64,000 nt of DNA from CADEED01 sp043747835 (GCA_043747835.1 JAYTOK010000086.1:1-64000), one strand, 5' to 3'. Shown: positions 34,692-44,352, numbered from the stretch's first letter. Numbers and translations are program-made. The notes: a model not told the origin generated them from the letters alone.

Positions 34692-35290
34692 CCGCGAGTC
34701 CCGAATCGTTCGAGGAACAGGCGTGAGGCCTGGCCTCGATGACTGCGCGGGTTGCGCTCCGCGGCCGGCATTTCCGCGGCGGTTCGCGTTTCCCCGAGGG
34801 GCAGGAAGATCGGGTCGTAGCCGAAACCCTCCCTGCCGCGCGGTGCCACCGCGATCGATCCTTCCCAAATGCCTTCGCCGATGAGGGGCACCGGATCCGC
34901 GGCTTCCGTCACGAAGACAATGACGCTGCGATAACGCGCGCTCCGCCGCTCCGGCGGAATGGCGGCGAGCTCGCGCAGCATCTTCTCGAGATTCTCGGAG
35001 TCGCTCGCGTTCGCGCCAGCGTAGCGCGCGGAATAGAGGCCGGGACGTCCGTCGAGCGCATCGACCTCGATGCCGGAATCGTCCGCGATCGCGGGGAGAC
35101 CCGTGATGCGCGCGGCATTGCGAGCCTTGATCAGCGCGTTCTCGAGAAAGGTGCCGCCGGTTTCTTCGGGCGGTTCGATGCCGAAATCGGACTGACGCAG
35201 GAGCGTGATTCCGGTGCCGCTCAACAATTCGGAGAATTGCCGGAGCTTGCCCGGGTTGCCGGTCGCGAGAACCACGCGCCGCTCACTCAT
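34688..35290 (-). CDS. rdgB: XTP/dITP pyrophosphatase (RdgB/HAM1)
   Basis: A 200-residue house-cleaning enzyme hydrolysing non-canonical purine triphosphates. It begins MSERRVVLATGNPGKLRQF (start 3 codons inside the longest frame). The catalytic and metal motifs ADDSGIEVDALDGRPG (near residue 69) and EGFGYDPIFLPLGE (near 150) are present. It is coupled by 4-base overlap to hemW and lies 18 bases after rph. Confidence 0.95.
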   Translation of the reverse strand: MSERRVVLATGNPGKLRQFSELLSGTGITLLRQSDFGIEPPEETGGTFLENALIKARNAARITGLPAIADDSGIEVDALDGRPGLYSARYAGANASDSENLEKMLRELAAIPPERRSARYRSVIVFVTEAADPVPLIGEGIWEGSIAVAPRGREGFGYDPIFLPLGETRTAAEMPAAERNPRSHRGQASRLFLERFGTRG

Positions 35291-35308
35291 TGTGCGCATC
35301 GCTGCGCC

Positions 35309-36034
35309 TCAGGCGGATGTCCGCGTCTCCATCTGGAACTGGAACAGCTTCGCGATTCCGCTGGCCGCGAGATTCAGCAGCGCGTCGAGTTCGTGCCGGC
35401 GAAACGCATGACCTTCGGCCGTGCCCTGCACTTCGATGAATCCGCCGCCGTTGTTCATGACGACGTTCATGTCGGTCTCGGCGCCGGAATCCTCGGCGTA
35501 GTCGAGATCGATGACGGGCGTGCCTTTGCAGATGCCCACCGAGATCGCGGCGACCTGGCCGTGCAGCGGGGAGGTGGCAATCGCGCGGCGCGCGACCAGC
35601 GCTTCGCAGGCATCGGCAAGCGCGACGTAACCGCCGGTGATGGCGGCCGTCCGCGTGCCACCGTCAGCCTGCAGCACATCGCAATCGATCGTGATCGTGC
35701 GTTCGCCGAGCGCACCCAGATTGGTCACCGCGCGCAACGAACGGCCGATCAGTCGCTGGATTTCCTGCGTTCGTCCGCTCTGTTTGCCTTTCGCGGCCTC
35801 GCGCGGACTGCGCGTGTGCGTCGCGCGCGGCAGCATGCCGTATTCGGCCGTGAGCCAGCCCTGGTTCTTGCCGCGCAGGAATCCCGGCACGCCTTCTTCG
35901 ACGCTCGCCGTGCACAGCACGCGCGTGTTGCCGAATTCGACGAGCACGGAGCCTTCGGCGTGTTGCGTGAAGCGACGAGTGAGTCGCACCGCACGCAGTT
36001 CGTCCGGTGCGCGGCCGCTCGGGCGCGTATTCAA
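35309..36034 (-). CDS. rph: Ribonuclease PH
   Basis: A 241-residue phosphorolytic 3'-exoribonuclease that trims tRNA 3' ends. Signature stretches include GSVLVEFGNTRVLCTASVEEGVP (in parts, near residue 28), the Arg pair in TRSPREAAKGKQSGRTQEIQRLIGR (in parts), DCDVLQADGGTRTAAITG and the phosphate-binding SVGICKGTPVIDLDYAEDS region. Its start overlaps the PP2C gene stop by 4 bases. Confidence 0.96.
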   Translation of the reverse strand: MNTRPSGRAPDELRAVRLTRRFTQHAEGSVLVEFGNTRVLCTASVEEGVPGFLRGKNQGWLTAEYGMLPRATHTRSPREAAKGKQSGRTQEIQRLIGRSLRAVTNLGALGERTITIDCDVLQADGGTRTAAITGGYVALADACEALVARRAIATSPLHGQVAAISVGICKGTPVIDLDYAEDSGAETDMNVVMNNGGGFIEVQGTAEGHAFRRHELDALLNLAASGIAKLFQFQMETRTSA

Positions 36035-36780
36035 GAGTTTCCGATCCAGCGCACGACCGCCGCGGTCGTGTTATCCGCGCCGGCGCCGACGATGCTCACG
36101 GATCGCTCGGCGAGACGCAGCAGTTCTTCGCGCAATGGCGCGCGGGCCGGCGGAAATGCCGCGCCCATCTCGTTGTCGTCGATGCCGCCCCACAATCCGT
36201 CGGAGCAGGCGAGCAGGATGTCGTTGGCCTCGAGCGGCTCGCGCAATCCGAGCGACATCTCGGGCAGATACAATTCGCCGCCGAGACAGCACTCCACGAA
36301 ATTGCGCATCGGATGCGTGAGCGCCTGTTCCGCAGTGATCACGCCTTCGCGCAGCAGGAACTCGACGTGGCTGTGATCACGCGTACGCTTGAAGACCTTC
36401 CCGCGACGCAGAAGATAGACGCGGCTGTCACCGATGTGCGCCCAGAACGCGCTGCTGTTCTGCACGAGGCACACCGCGCAGGTGGCGCGCGGACGCAGTT
36501 CGAGCGGCAGGTTGGTGCCGAGCTTCGCCACTTCTTCGTGCGCGCGGCCCAGCGTCAGGTGCAGGAAGCCGAGCGGATCGAGGATCGGCTGCGGCGTGTG
36601 CCAGAAGGCTTCGACCAGAACCTTGATGGCGGTCTCCGCGGCCTTCGCACCGTCGGAGTGGCCACCCATGCCGTCGATGACGACGAGCAGCGCCGAATGT
36701 TCGGACACTGCGACGGAAACCCGATCCTGATTGTCGGAACGGCAACCGAGCAAACTGACGTCGGCGTATTCGATGCGCAA
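36031..36780 (-). CDS. PP2C-family protein phosphatase
   Basis: A 249-residue metal-dependent Ser/Thr protein phosphatase. The motifs appear in order: SDNQDR (near residue 15), VVIDGMGGHSDG (near 34), AHIGDSRVYLLRRG (near 132), LLACSDGLWGGI (near 193) and AGADNTTAAVVRW (near 232), with all metal-binding Asp residues kept. It heads the PP2C-rph-rdgB-hemW set, each joined by short gaps or overlaps. In related genomes, as I recall, a Ser/Thr kinase gene often accompanies it; none is visible here. The upstream gene yicC is divergent. Confidence 0.92.
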   Translation of the reverse strand: MRIEYADVSLLGCRSDNQDRVSVAVSEHSALLVVIDGMGGHSDGAKAAETAIKVLVEAFWHTPQPILDPLGFLHLTLGRAHEEVAKLGTNLPLELRPRATCAVCLVQNSSAFWAHIGDSRVYLLRRGKVFKRTRDHSHVEFLLREGVITAEQALTHPMRNFVECCLGGELYLPEMSLGLREPLEANDILLACSDGLWGGIDDNEMGAAFPPARAPLREELLRLAERSVSIVGAGADNTTAAVVRWIGNS

Positions 36781-36858
36781 GGCGGCTCGGAGGCTCTGAT
36801 AGACTGCCGCGCAGTTTACTGCACGTTGCAGCCCTTAAGCCGAGAAGTTCTGAGCGCC

Positions 36859-37722
36859 ATGATCGCAAGCATGACCGGATTCGCACGACGCGAGCTCACG
36901 GGAGGCTTCGGGACGCTGACCTGCGAGCTGCGCAGCGTGAATCACCGATACCTCGAACCCGGATTTCGCCTCCCCGAGGAGCTGCGCCCGCTCGAATCCG
37001 ACTTGCGGCAGCTTTTGTCGAAGTCGCTGAAGCGGGGAAAGATCGACTGTACGGTGCATCTGCGCAGCAGCCAGGCCGGCGAGCGCGAGCTGCGCGTCGA
37101 TCCCGCCGCGCTCGCGCGTGTCGCCGCGGCCGTTGCGGAAGTGACCCGCGCGGTGCCCGGCTCGACCCTCGATGCCATCGAGATCTTGCGCTGGCCGGGC
37201 GTCATCGAAGCTGCAAGCCAGGACTCCGACGCCTTGTTAGGCGCCGGCAAGACGCTGTTCCAGCAAACCCTCGACGATCTGTCGGGCATGCGCCTGCGTG
37301 AAGGCAAGCGTCTCGGCGAGCTCATCGAGCAGCGCTGCGCCAACCTTGCCACGCTGGTGACGCAGGTCCGCGCGAAACTGCCGGAGATCCAGAACCGCGT
37401 GCGCACACGCCTGCACGAGCGCATCGCCGAATTGCTCGCGACGATCGATCGCGAGCGCGTGGAGCAGGAAGTCGTGATCCAGCTGCAGCGCCTCGATGTC
37501 GCTGAAGAACTCGACCGGCTGACCGGCCACATCGAGGAAACGCGTCGCGTGATGAGCGGCGGCGAAGCCGCGGGCCGCCGGCTCGATTTCCTCATGCAGG
37601 AGCTCAATCGCGAGGCGAACACACTCGCCTCGAAGTCTCAGGATCTCGATACGACGCGTCTCACAGTGGACATGAAAGTGCTTATCGAGCAAATGCGCGA
37701 ACAGGTTCAAAACGTCGAATGA
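36859..37722 (+). CDS. yicC: YicC/YloC family endoribonuclease
   Basis: A 287-residue protein of the YicC/YloC family, which is linked to RNA decay and stress survival. It starts MIASMTGFARRELTGGFG; the frame continues upstream for over 800 bases, but that part is antisense to PP2C. The N-terminal SMTGF and LRSVNHRYLEP, and the C-terminal GRRLDFLMQELNREANTLASKSQD block (in parts, near residue 240), are diagnostic. Its stop overlaps the gmk start by 4 bases. Confidence 0.93.
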   Translation: MIASMTGFARRELTGGFGTLTCELRSVNHRYLEPGFRLPEELRPLESDLRQLLSKSLKRGKIDCTVHLRSSQAGERELRVDPAALARVAAAVAEVTRAVPGSTLDAIEILRWPGVIEAASQDSDALLGAGKTLFQQTLDDLSGMRLREGKRLGELIEQRCANLATLVTQVRAKLPEIQNRVRTRLHERIAELLATIDRERVEQEVVIQLQRLDVAEELDRLTGHIEETRRVMSGGEAAGRRLDFLMQELNREANTLASKSQDLDTTRLTVDMKVLIEQMREQVQNVE

Positions 37723-38348
37723 GCCCGGACGCTGCAAAGCGGCGCGGCTCCCTCTTCGTGATCGCCGCGCCGTCGGGAGCCGGCAAAACCAGCCTCGTGA
37801 AGGCCGTGCTCGAGCGCGATCCCTCTCTGCGGGTGTCGGTCTCGCACACCACGCGCAAGCGGCGCGAGACCGAAGTCGCCGGTCGCGACTATCACTTCGT
37901 GACGATCGACGAGTTCCGCGCGTTGCTCGCGCGCGATGCCTTCCTCGAGCACGCGCAGGTGTTCGACAACTTCTACGGGACGGGCCGCGACCAGGTCGAA
38001 GCGCTGCGTACGGCGGGTCACGACGTGATCCTCGAGATCGACTGGCAGGGCGCGCAGCAGGTGCGCAAGGCGCAGCCGGATTGCCAGACGATCTTCATCC
38101 TGCCGCCGTCGCGACTCGCTCTTGAATCACGGTTGCGAAACCGCAAGACGGACAGCGACGCCGTCATCGAGCGACGACTGCGCGACTCGATCGCCGATAT
38201 GTCGCATTACGCGGAATTCGACCGCGTGGTGGTCAACGACGACTTCGAGTCGGCGGTGGGAAACCTGCTGCAAATCCTGCGCGGGGGCGCGGGCTTCGAA
38301 TCCGGTCGGCCGGAACTACAGCCCCTTGTCGCCGACCTGCTCGCCTGA
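37719..38348 (+). CDS. gmk: Guanylate kinase
   Basis: A 209-residue kinase turning GMP into GDP. The P-loop (APSGAGKTSLVKA, near residue 16), the GMP-binding SHTTRKRRETEVAGRDYHF stretch (near 40), FYGTGRDQV and the lid RLRNRKTDSDAVIERRL are all seen. It is the middle of yicC-gmk-rpoZ-spoT, the standard cluster around (p)ppGpp metabolism. Confidence 0.96.
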   Translation: MSPDAAKRRGSLFVIAAPSGAGKTSLVKAVLERDPSLRVSVSHTTRKRRETEVAGRDYHFVTIDEFRALLARDAFLEHAQVFDNFYGTGRDQVEALRTAGHDVILEIDWQGAQQVRKAQPDCQTIFILPPSRLALESRLRNRKTDSDAVIERRLRDSIADMSHYAEFDRVVVNDDFESAVGNLLQILRGGAGFESGRPELQPLVADLLA

Positions 38349-38475
38349 CGACCCTCTGGCTACCGATCGGGCTCGCAACGCGGCGTCTGGCTTACACTCC
38401 AACCTGCAAATCCCGGCAAAACCGACGGCTTTTACAGTAGACTTTCGACCCCCCGAAAGGATTTGAGCAAGCTAA

Positions 38476-38775
38476 ATGGCCCGTATCACCGTCGAAGACT
38501 GTCTCCCGAACGTCGAAAACATCTTCCAGCTCGTGCTGCTGGCCGCCGCGCGTGCGCGCCGCCTCGCCAATGGCGCGGAGCCGACCGTTCCCTGGGAAAA
38601 CGACAAGCCGACCGTCGTTGCGCTGCGTGAAATCGCTGAAGGCAACATCACTCCCGAGATGCTGCGCGAGCCCGAGCCGCCGCCGCCGGAAGCCACTCTT
38701 CCCGATGCCGACAATCAGTCCCTGTTCCGTGCGCCGCAATTCGGCCTGCAAGGCGATCGTGACGTACAGGAATAA
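38476..38775 (+). CDS. rpoZ: RNA polymerase omega subunit
   Basis: A 99-residue omega subunit that binds the beta' C-terminus and contributes a ppGpp site. It begins MARITVEDCLPNVENIFQLVLLAAARARRL (in parts) and contains the conserved DKPTVVALREIAEGNI. The C-terminus is proline-rich and acidic. An AGGA lies about 15 bases upstream of the start. Confidence 0.96.
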   Translation: MARITVEDCLPNVENIFQLVLLAAARARRLANGAEPTVPWENDKPTVVALREIAEGNITPEMLREPEPPPPEATLPDADNQSLFRAPQFGLQGDRDVQE

Positions 38776-38815
38776 CGCCACCGCCTGAACCTTCTCACAG
38801 GAGCGCTCGCGCGCC

Positions 38816-40999
38816 ATGGACTACGCGTCGACGCTCCTTCAGCTACTGCCCAGTGCCCGGCGACTGCCGGGGCTGCGCGAGCTGATCAACAGCCTCGAAT
38901 CGTATCTCCCGGCCGAACAGGTCGAGCGCATCCGCGGAGCCGCTGAGTTCGGCGCCTCCGCGCACGAAGGCCAGAAGCGCCTCTCCGGCGAGCCCTACAT
39001 CGCGCACCCGCTTGCGGCCGCGCAAATCCTCGCCGACCTGCACCTCGACCCCGACACGATCATCGCGGCGATCCTGCACGACGTCATCGAAGACACGCCG
39101 ATCTCGAAAGAGGAGCTGTCGTCCAAGTTCGGCGCGCCCGTCGCCGAGATCGTCGATGGCGTCACGAAGCTCGATCAGATCCAGTTCAAGTCGCGCGCGG
39201 AAGCGCAAGCGGAGTCCTTCCGCAAGATGGTGCTCGCGATGGTGCGCGACCTGCGCGTCATCCTGGTCAAGCTCGCCGACCGCACACACAACATGCGGAC
39301 TCTCGATGCGATGGCACCCGCTCGGCGCCGCGCCGTCGCACGCGAGACGCTCGACATCTACGCGCCCATCGCGGGCCGGCTCGGCCTCTACAACATGAAG
39401 CTCGAGCTCGAAGACCTCGGGTTCAAGGCGGCCTATCCACACCGCTATCGCGTGCTCGATCGCGCATTGAAGAAAGCGCGCGGCAATCAGAAGCAATTCC
39501 TCACGAAGATCGCCGACACGATGCGCGTCGCGCTCGTGAAGGCGGACTTCAAGGCGGATGTCTCCACGCGCGAGAAACATCTCTACAGCATCTACAGCAA
39601 GATGTTGCGCAAGGGAGCTCCTCTCTCGGAGATCGTCGACGTGTTCGGCCTGCGCGTCGTGGTCGCGTCGGCGGACTCGTGCTATCGCGCGCTCGGCGTC
39701 GTGCACGCCGCGTACAAGCCGATGCCGGGTCGCTTCAAGGACTACATCGCGATCCCGCGTGTGAACGGTTATCAATCGCTGCACACGACGCTGTTTGGCC
39801 CGAACGGCATTCCGATCGAAGTGCAGATTCGCACCGAGGACATGCATCGCGTCGCGGAAGCGGGCATCGCCGCGCACTGGAAATACAAGGCCAGCGACCG
39901 CGAGGGCGGCCAGGACGATCGCGCGCGCGAGTGGCTGGCGAACCTCGTCGACATGCAGGAGAGCGGCAGCTCCGAGGATTTCCTCGAGAGCGTGAAGGTC
40001 GACCTATTCCCCGACAAGGTCTATGTATTCACGCCGAAGGGCGAGATCCTGCGCCTGCCGCGTGGAGCCACGGTCGTCGACTTCGCGTATGCCGTGCACA
40101 CGGACGTCGGCAACCGTTGCGTCGCCGCGAAGGTAGACAGGCGACTGACGCCGCTGCGCACCCCGCTGCGCAACGGCCAGACGGTCGAGATCATCACCGC
40201 GAAAGGCGCGATGCCGAATCCGTCGTGGGTGAATTTCGTCGTGACGGCCAAGGCCCGTGCCGCCGTGCGCCACTACTTGAAGGGCCTGCGGCGCCAGGAA
40301 GCGATCGAGCTCGGTGCGCGCCTCATCAACCAGGCGCTGGGCGAATTCCGCATGTCGCTCGACGAAGTTTCCGCGGACACGCTGAACGCGGCCGTCGTGG
40401 AGCTCGGCATGCACGACTCGGACGAGCTCTACGAGAAAGTCGGCCTCGGAGAGCGCCTCGCGCCGCTCCTCGCGCGACGCCTGCTGCCGACGAAGGCCAG
40501 CGAGGAGTCGTTCTCGGGCGCGCCCGCGCCGCTCGCGATCGCGGGCACGGAAGGCCTGCTCGTCGCATACGCGCGCTGCTGTTTCCCGATTCCCGACGAT
40601 CCGATCTTCGCGTTCCTCTCGGCGGGACGTGGCGTGGTCGTGCACCGCGAGAACTGCGTGAACGTCGAGGACTACCGCAAGCATCCCGAGAACTGGCTGC
40701 CCGTTGCCTGGGAAGCCACGACGGACAAAGTGTTCAGCTCCGAGATCCGCGTCGATGTCGCGAATAAGATGGGCGTGCTCGCGGCGGTGGCCGCGGCCAT
40801 CTCCTCGGGCGACACGAACATCGAACGCGTCGCCGTCGAGGAGAAGGATGCCGACAGCTCCTCGCTCGTGTTCGAGTTGCGCGTGCGCAATCGCGAACAT
40901 CTCGCGCGCGTGGTGAAAACGGTGCGACGCATGCCCGAAGTGCTCAAGGTCACGCGTACAATCGCGAGCCACGGTCGCGCGGCACGCGCAGCCGGCTAG
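38816..40999 (+). CDS. spoT: Bifunctional (p)ppGpp synthetase/hydrolase
   Basis: A 727-residue long RSH protein controlling the stringent response. The HD hydrolase domain is intact (AAILHDVIEDTP near residue 83; LVKLADRTHNMRTL near 150), so it can degrade ppGpp. The synthetase domain carries PGRFKDYIAIPRVNGYQSLHT (in parts, near 300), the RxKD form typical of bifunctional enzymes. TGS (VYVFTPKGEILRLPRGATVVDFAYAVHTDVG, in parts), helical, zinc-finger-like (YARCCFPIPDD) and C-terminal ACT domains follow. It follows rpoZ by 40 bases. Confidence 0.96.
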   Translation: MDYASTLLQLLPSARRLPGLRELINSLESYLPAEQVERIRGAAEFGASAHEGQKRLSGEPYIAHPLAAAQILADLHLDPDTIIAAILHDVIEDTPISKEELSSKFGAPVAEIVDGVTKLDQIQFKSRAEAQAESFRKMVLAMVRDLRVILVKLADRTHNMRTLDAMAPARRRAVARETLDIYAPIAGRLGLYNMKLELEDLGFKAAYPHRYRVLDRALKKARGNQKQFLTKIADTMRVALVKADFKADVSTREKHLYSIYSKMLRKGAPLSEIVDVFGLRVVVASADSCYRALGVVHAAYKPMPGRFKDYIAIPRVNGYQSLHTTLFGPNGIPIEVQIRTEDMHRVAEAGIAAHWKYKASDREGGQDDRAREWLANLVDMQESGSSEDFLESVKVDLFPDKVYVFTPKGEILRLPRGATVVDFAYAVHTDVGNRCVAAKVDRRLTPLRTPLRNGQTVEIITAKGAMPNPSWVNFVVTAKARAAVRHYLKGLRRQEAIELGARLINQALGEFRMSLDEVSADTLNAAVVELGMHDSDELYEKVGLGERLAPLLARRLLPTKASEESFSGAPAPLAIAGTEGLLVAYARCCFPIPDDPIFAFLSAGRGVVVHRENCVNVEDYRKHPENWLPVAWEATTDKVFSSEIRVDVANKMGVLAAVAAAISSGDTNIERVAVEEKDADSSSLVFELRVRNREHLARVVKTVRRMPEVLKVTRTIASHGRAARAAG

Positions 41000-41023
41000 C
41001 TTCGACAACCCCAGGAGATTTCG

Positions 41024-41413
41024 ATGGGCATCGCCCGCCAGATCATTCACAGCGATCAGGCCCCGAAGGCCATTGGACCTTATTCCCAGGCCATGCGCGT
41101 CGGTGACATGGTGTTCATGGCGGGACAGATCCCGCTCGACCCGGTCACGATGCAGATGGTCGAAGGCGACTTCGAGAAGGAAGCGCTGCGGGTGTTCGAG
41201 AACATCAAGGCCGTGATCGCCGCCGCGGGCGGTACGTTCGCGCAGGTCGTGATGGTGCGCATCTTCCTGACCGACTTCGCGAACTTCTCTGCGGTCAACG
41301 AGACGATGCAGAAGTATTTCAAGGAACCGTATCCGCCGCGCACGACGGTTGCGGTGGCGGCGCTGCCGAAGAACGCGCGCGTCGAGATCGAGTGCACGCT
41401 CCACCTCGGCTGA
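41024..41413 (+). CDS. ridA: RidA-family enamine/imine deaminase
   Basis: A 129-residue trimeric protein that hydrolyses reactive enamines from threonine and serine metabolism. The family Arg is in PPRTTVAVAALPKNARVEIEC (in parts, near residue 105), with APKAIGPYSQAMRVGDMVF near the start. It lies 24 bases after spoT with an AGGAG ribosome-binding site, the usual spoT-ridA-recG order. Confidence 0.95.
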   Translation: MGIARQIIHSDQAPKAIGPYSQAMRVGDMVFMAGQIPLDPVTMQMVEGDFEKEALRVFENIKAVIAAAGGTFAQVVMVRIFLTDFANFSAVNETMQKYFKEPYPPRTTVAVAALPKNARVEIECTLHLG

Positions 41414-41435
41414 GCGTCCCGAAAGCCCAGATCTC

Positions 41436-43571
41436 GTGGCAACGCCAACGCCACACCTGACACCGCCGGAGCAACGTCCGGTCGGCAGCCTGCGTGGCGT
41501 CGGGCCGGCGCTCGCGGAAAAGCTCGCGAAGCTCGGCGTATCGCAGGTGCAGGACCTGCTGTTCGTCTTGCCGATGCGCTACGAAGACCGCACGCAGGTC
41601 AGCGCGATCGGATCCGTGCGCCCCGGTGCGCGGTACGTCGTCGAAGGCGAGATCCAGCTCACCGAGGTTGCGTACCGGAAGCGGCGGCAACTGCTGTGCC
41701 GCATCACCGACGGGTCGGGCTCGCTCACGCTGCGCTTCTTCTATTTCTCGGGCGCGCAACAGGCCGGGCTCAAGCGCGGCACGCGCATCCGCTGCTTTGG
41801 CGAAGTCCGGCGTGGACCGCTGGGCCTCGAGATCGTCCATCCCGAGTATCGATACATCGCGGCGTCCGCCGACGCCGAGGCCGCGCCGCTCGAAGAGGTG
41901 CTGACGCCCATCTACCCGACGACGGAGGGCGTGCCGCAGACGCGGCTGCGCGCGCTGATCGAGCAGGCATTGCGCAGCATCGTCGATGGCGCGGAGTCGC
42001 GCGACGACCGCGCGGGCGTGCGCGACTGGATTCCGGCCGACATGCTCGCGGACCTCTCGCTGCCGTCTCTCGTCGACGCGCTCACGATGATGCACCGGCC
42101 GCCGCGCGACGCGCATCTCGGCGAGCTGCTGAGCGGCCACCATCCCGCGCAGCGACGGCTCGCGTTCGAGGAACTGCTCGCGCACCAGTTGTCGTTGCGG
42201 CTGCTGCGTCAGGCAACGAAAGACGATCCCGCGCATCCGTTGCTCGACAAGGTTTCTCTGGAGTCGCGATTCCTGGAATCGCTGCCGTTCGCGCTGACCG
42301 GCGCTCAGCGCCGGGTGCTGAAGGAGGTCGACGCGGATCTCGTCGCGGACCGGCCGATGGTGCGGCTCGTTCAAGGCGACGTCGGCTGCGGCAAGACTGT
42401 GGTCGCCGCCGCCGCGGCCGCGCGCGCAGTCGGCTCCGGGTTGCAAGTCGCTCTCATGGCGCCGACCGAACTACTCGCGGAGCAGCACGCGAAGAACTTC
42501 GAGCGCTGGTTCCGCACCCTCGACATCCCCGTCGCGCTCGTGACGGGCTCTCTTCCCGCCAGAGCGCGCCGCAGCGCGCTCGAATCCGCGGCCAGCGGTG
42601 ACATCAAGCTGATCGTGGGCACGCACGCCTTGTTCCAGGAGTCGATGGAGTTCGCGGAACTCGGCCTCGTCATCGTCGATGAGCAGCACCGCTTTGGCGT
42701 GCACCAGCGGCTGTCCCTGCGCGAGAAAGGCGCGCGTGGCGGAAAGCTGCCGCATCAACTCATCATGACCGCGACGCCGATTCCACGGACGCTCGCGATG
42801 ACGGCGTACGCGGACCTCGACGTGTCCGTGATCGACGAGCTGCCGCCGGGACGCACGCCGGTGAAAACCGTCGTGTTGCCGGAGACGCGCCGCGACGAGA
42901 TCGTCGAACGCATCCACAAGCAGGTGCTCGAGGGACGCCAGGCGTATTGGGTGTGCCCGCTCATCGACGAGTCCGAAGAGCTTCGCTACCAGGCGGCGGA
43001 GGACACTGCGAAGTCGTTGCAGGAGGCGCTGCCCGAAGTGCGCGTCGGGCTCGTTCACGGCCGCATGCCGACGAAGGAGAAGGAGCGCGGCATGGGTCTG
43101 TTCAAGGACGGCAAGATCGGATTGTTGGTCGCGACCACCGTCATCGAAGTCGGCGTCGACGTCCCGAACGCGACGCTCATGGTCATCGAGAACGCCGAAC
43201 GCATGGGTCTCGCGCAGTTGCACCAGTTGCGCGGCCGGGTCGGTCGGGGCGCGCACGAGAGTGCGTGCGTTCTTTTGTACGGCGGCAAGTTGAGCGAGAT
43301 GGCGCGCGCGCGGCTCGCGGCGATCCGCGAGACGAACGATGGATTCGAGATCGCACGCCGTGATCTCGAGCTGCGCGGGGCGGGAGAACTGCTCGGCACG
43401 CGGCAGACGGGCCTCGCGGAGATGCGCGTCGCGGATCTCGTCCGCGACTCGGATCTGCTGCCGGCGGTCCAGGCCGCCGCGGACAAGCTGTTGAAACATA
43501 ACGCAGAAGCGGTGGCTGGCTTGACCCGACGCTGGGTGGGTTCGGGGGAGCGATACGGCCGGATCGGGTGA
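41436..43571 (+). CDS. recG: ATP-dependent DNA helicase RecG
   Basis: A 711-residue fork-reversal helicase. The GTG at 41436 gives a normal N-terminus (TPPEQRPVGSLRGVGPALAEKL, in parts); codons further upstream overlap ridA. The wedge/OB domain (about 30-180) precedes the helicase domains: Walker A GDVGCGKTVVAA (near residue 313), DEQH (near 412), TATPIPRTLAM and QLRGRVGRGAHESAC. The TGLAEMRVADL motif of RecG lies near 670. Confidence 0.95.
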   Translation: MATPTPHLTPPEQRPVGSLRGVGPALAEKLAKLGVSQVQDLLFVLPMRYEDRTQVSAIGSVRPGARYVVEGEIQLTEVAYRKRRQLLCRITDGSGSLTLRFFYFSGAQQAGLKRGTRIRCFGEVRRGPLGLEIVHPEYRYIAASADAEAAPLEEVLTPIYPTTEGVPQTRLRALIEQALRSIVDGAESRDDRAGVRDWIPADMLADLSLPSLVDALTMMHRPPRDAHLGELLSGHHPAQRRLAFEELLAHQLSLRLLRQATKDDPAHPLLDKVSLESRFLESLPFALTGAQRRVLKEVDADLVADRPMVRLVQGDVGCGKTVVAAAAAARAVGSGLQVALMAPTELLAEQHAKNFERWFRTLDIPVALVTGSLPARARRSALESAASGDIKLIVGTHALFQESMEFAELGLVIVDEQHRFGVHQRLSLREKGARGGKLPHQLIMTATPIPRTLAMTAYADLDVSVIDELPPGRTPVKTVVLPETRRDEIVERIHKQVLEGRQAYWVCPLIDESEELRYQAAEDTAKSLQEALPEVRVGLVHGRMPTKEKERGMGLFKDGKIGLLVATTVIEVGVDVPNATLMVIENAERMGLAQLHQLRGRVGRGAHESACVLLYGGKLSEMARARLAAIRETNDGFEIARRDLELRGAGELLGTRQTGLAEMRVADLVRDSDLLPAVQAAADKLLKHNAEAVAGLTRRWVGSGERYGRIG

Positions 43572-43601
43572 CATAGACAAGAATGGGGATTGAGCTCCAA
43601 A

Positions 43602-43616
43602 TGCGAATCATTTACA
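43602..43616. promoter_or_regulatory. Fur box upstream of tonB
   Basis: TGCGAATCATTTACA fits the 7-1-7 Fur motif TGATAATCATTATCA at 11 of 15 positions, and the flanking bases AA..TT are symmetric. It ends 16 bases before the TonB start codon, a position that would block transcription or RNA polymerase escape under iron-replete conditions. Confidence 0.6.
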
Positions 43617-43632
43617 TTCGCTCACTCAACCC

Positions 43633-44325
43633 ATGGCCGTCCAGATTCTCAACGACATGCCTGATGCGGAAGTTCACCGCGGTGAACCTGCGCCTGCGCT
43701 CTCGTTGGTCCGCTCGCTGCCACCGCGTCCGCTCGAGCGGACGCCCGTTCGCGGTCGCGCGAAGTTCGTCGTCATCACGATCGCGTTGCACGTTCTCGTG
43801 TTCGCGGGTTTCGTGAGCGCGGGTCGAATCCAGTCGGTGTTCAAGGATCCCGAGCCGATGATCGCGTCGGTCGTCGAGTCGCCAGCGTCCGAAGAAACGC
43901 CGCCCGAGTACACGCCGCCGATCCAGGAAATCCAGTATTCCCTGCCGATGCCACAGGAAATCTCCTTCGAGACGGAAAGCATCACGCAACCAGTCGTCGT
44001 GCAAACCTCGATCACGCCGCCCGCGACGCAATTCGTCGTGCCGGCGGTCGTGGAGTCCGTCGAGTACGTGCGCGCGCCGGCACCAGTCTATCCACACGAG
44101 TCGAGCCGCAAGCGCGAACGCGGCACCGTGGTGCTCCGCGTGCTCGTGGACACCGCCGGGCGTCCCGCGCAGATCCAGATCGAGCGTTCTAGTGGCTTCG
44201 CCCGTCTCGACGACGCGGCGCGCGCCGCCGTGCAGAAGGCGCTGTTCCGTCCGCACGAAGTGGACGGACACGCGCAACCCGCGCAGGTCCTCATTCCCAT
44301 CGAGTTCACTCGCCGCGCGAGCTGA
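43633..44325 (+). CDS. tonB: TonB family energy-transducing protein
   Basis: A 230-residue inner-membrane protein that transmits proton-motive force to outer-membrane receptors. A cytoplasmic N-terminus of about 43 residues precedes one membrane helix (FVVITIALHVLVFAGFVSAG, about 44-63, containing the His typical of TonB). A Pro/Glu-rich spacer follows (about 75-140), then the C-terminal TonB fold with YPHESSRKRERGTVVLRVLVD (in parts) and DDAARAAVQKALFRPHE. ExbB/ExbD genes are not adjacent. A Fur box lies just upstream. Confidence 0.92.
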   Translation: MAVQILNDMPDAEVHRGEPAPALSLVRSLPPRPLERTPVRGRAKFVVITIALHVLVFAGFVSAGRIQSVFKDPEPMIASVVESPASEETPPEYTPPIQEIQYSLPMPQEISFETESITQPVVVQTSITPPATQFVVPAVVESVEYVRAPAPVYPHESSRKRERGTVVLRVLVDTAGRPAQIQIERSSGFARLDDAARAAVQKALFRPHEVDGHAQPAQVLIPIEFTRRAS

Positions 44326-44352
44326 ACGCCGCCGCGCGTATGATGCGCGCCA

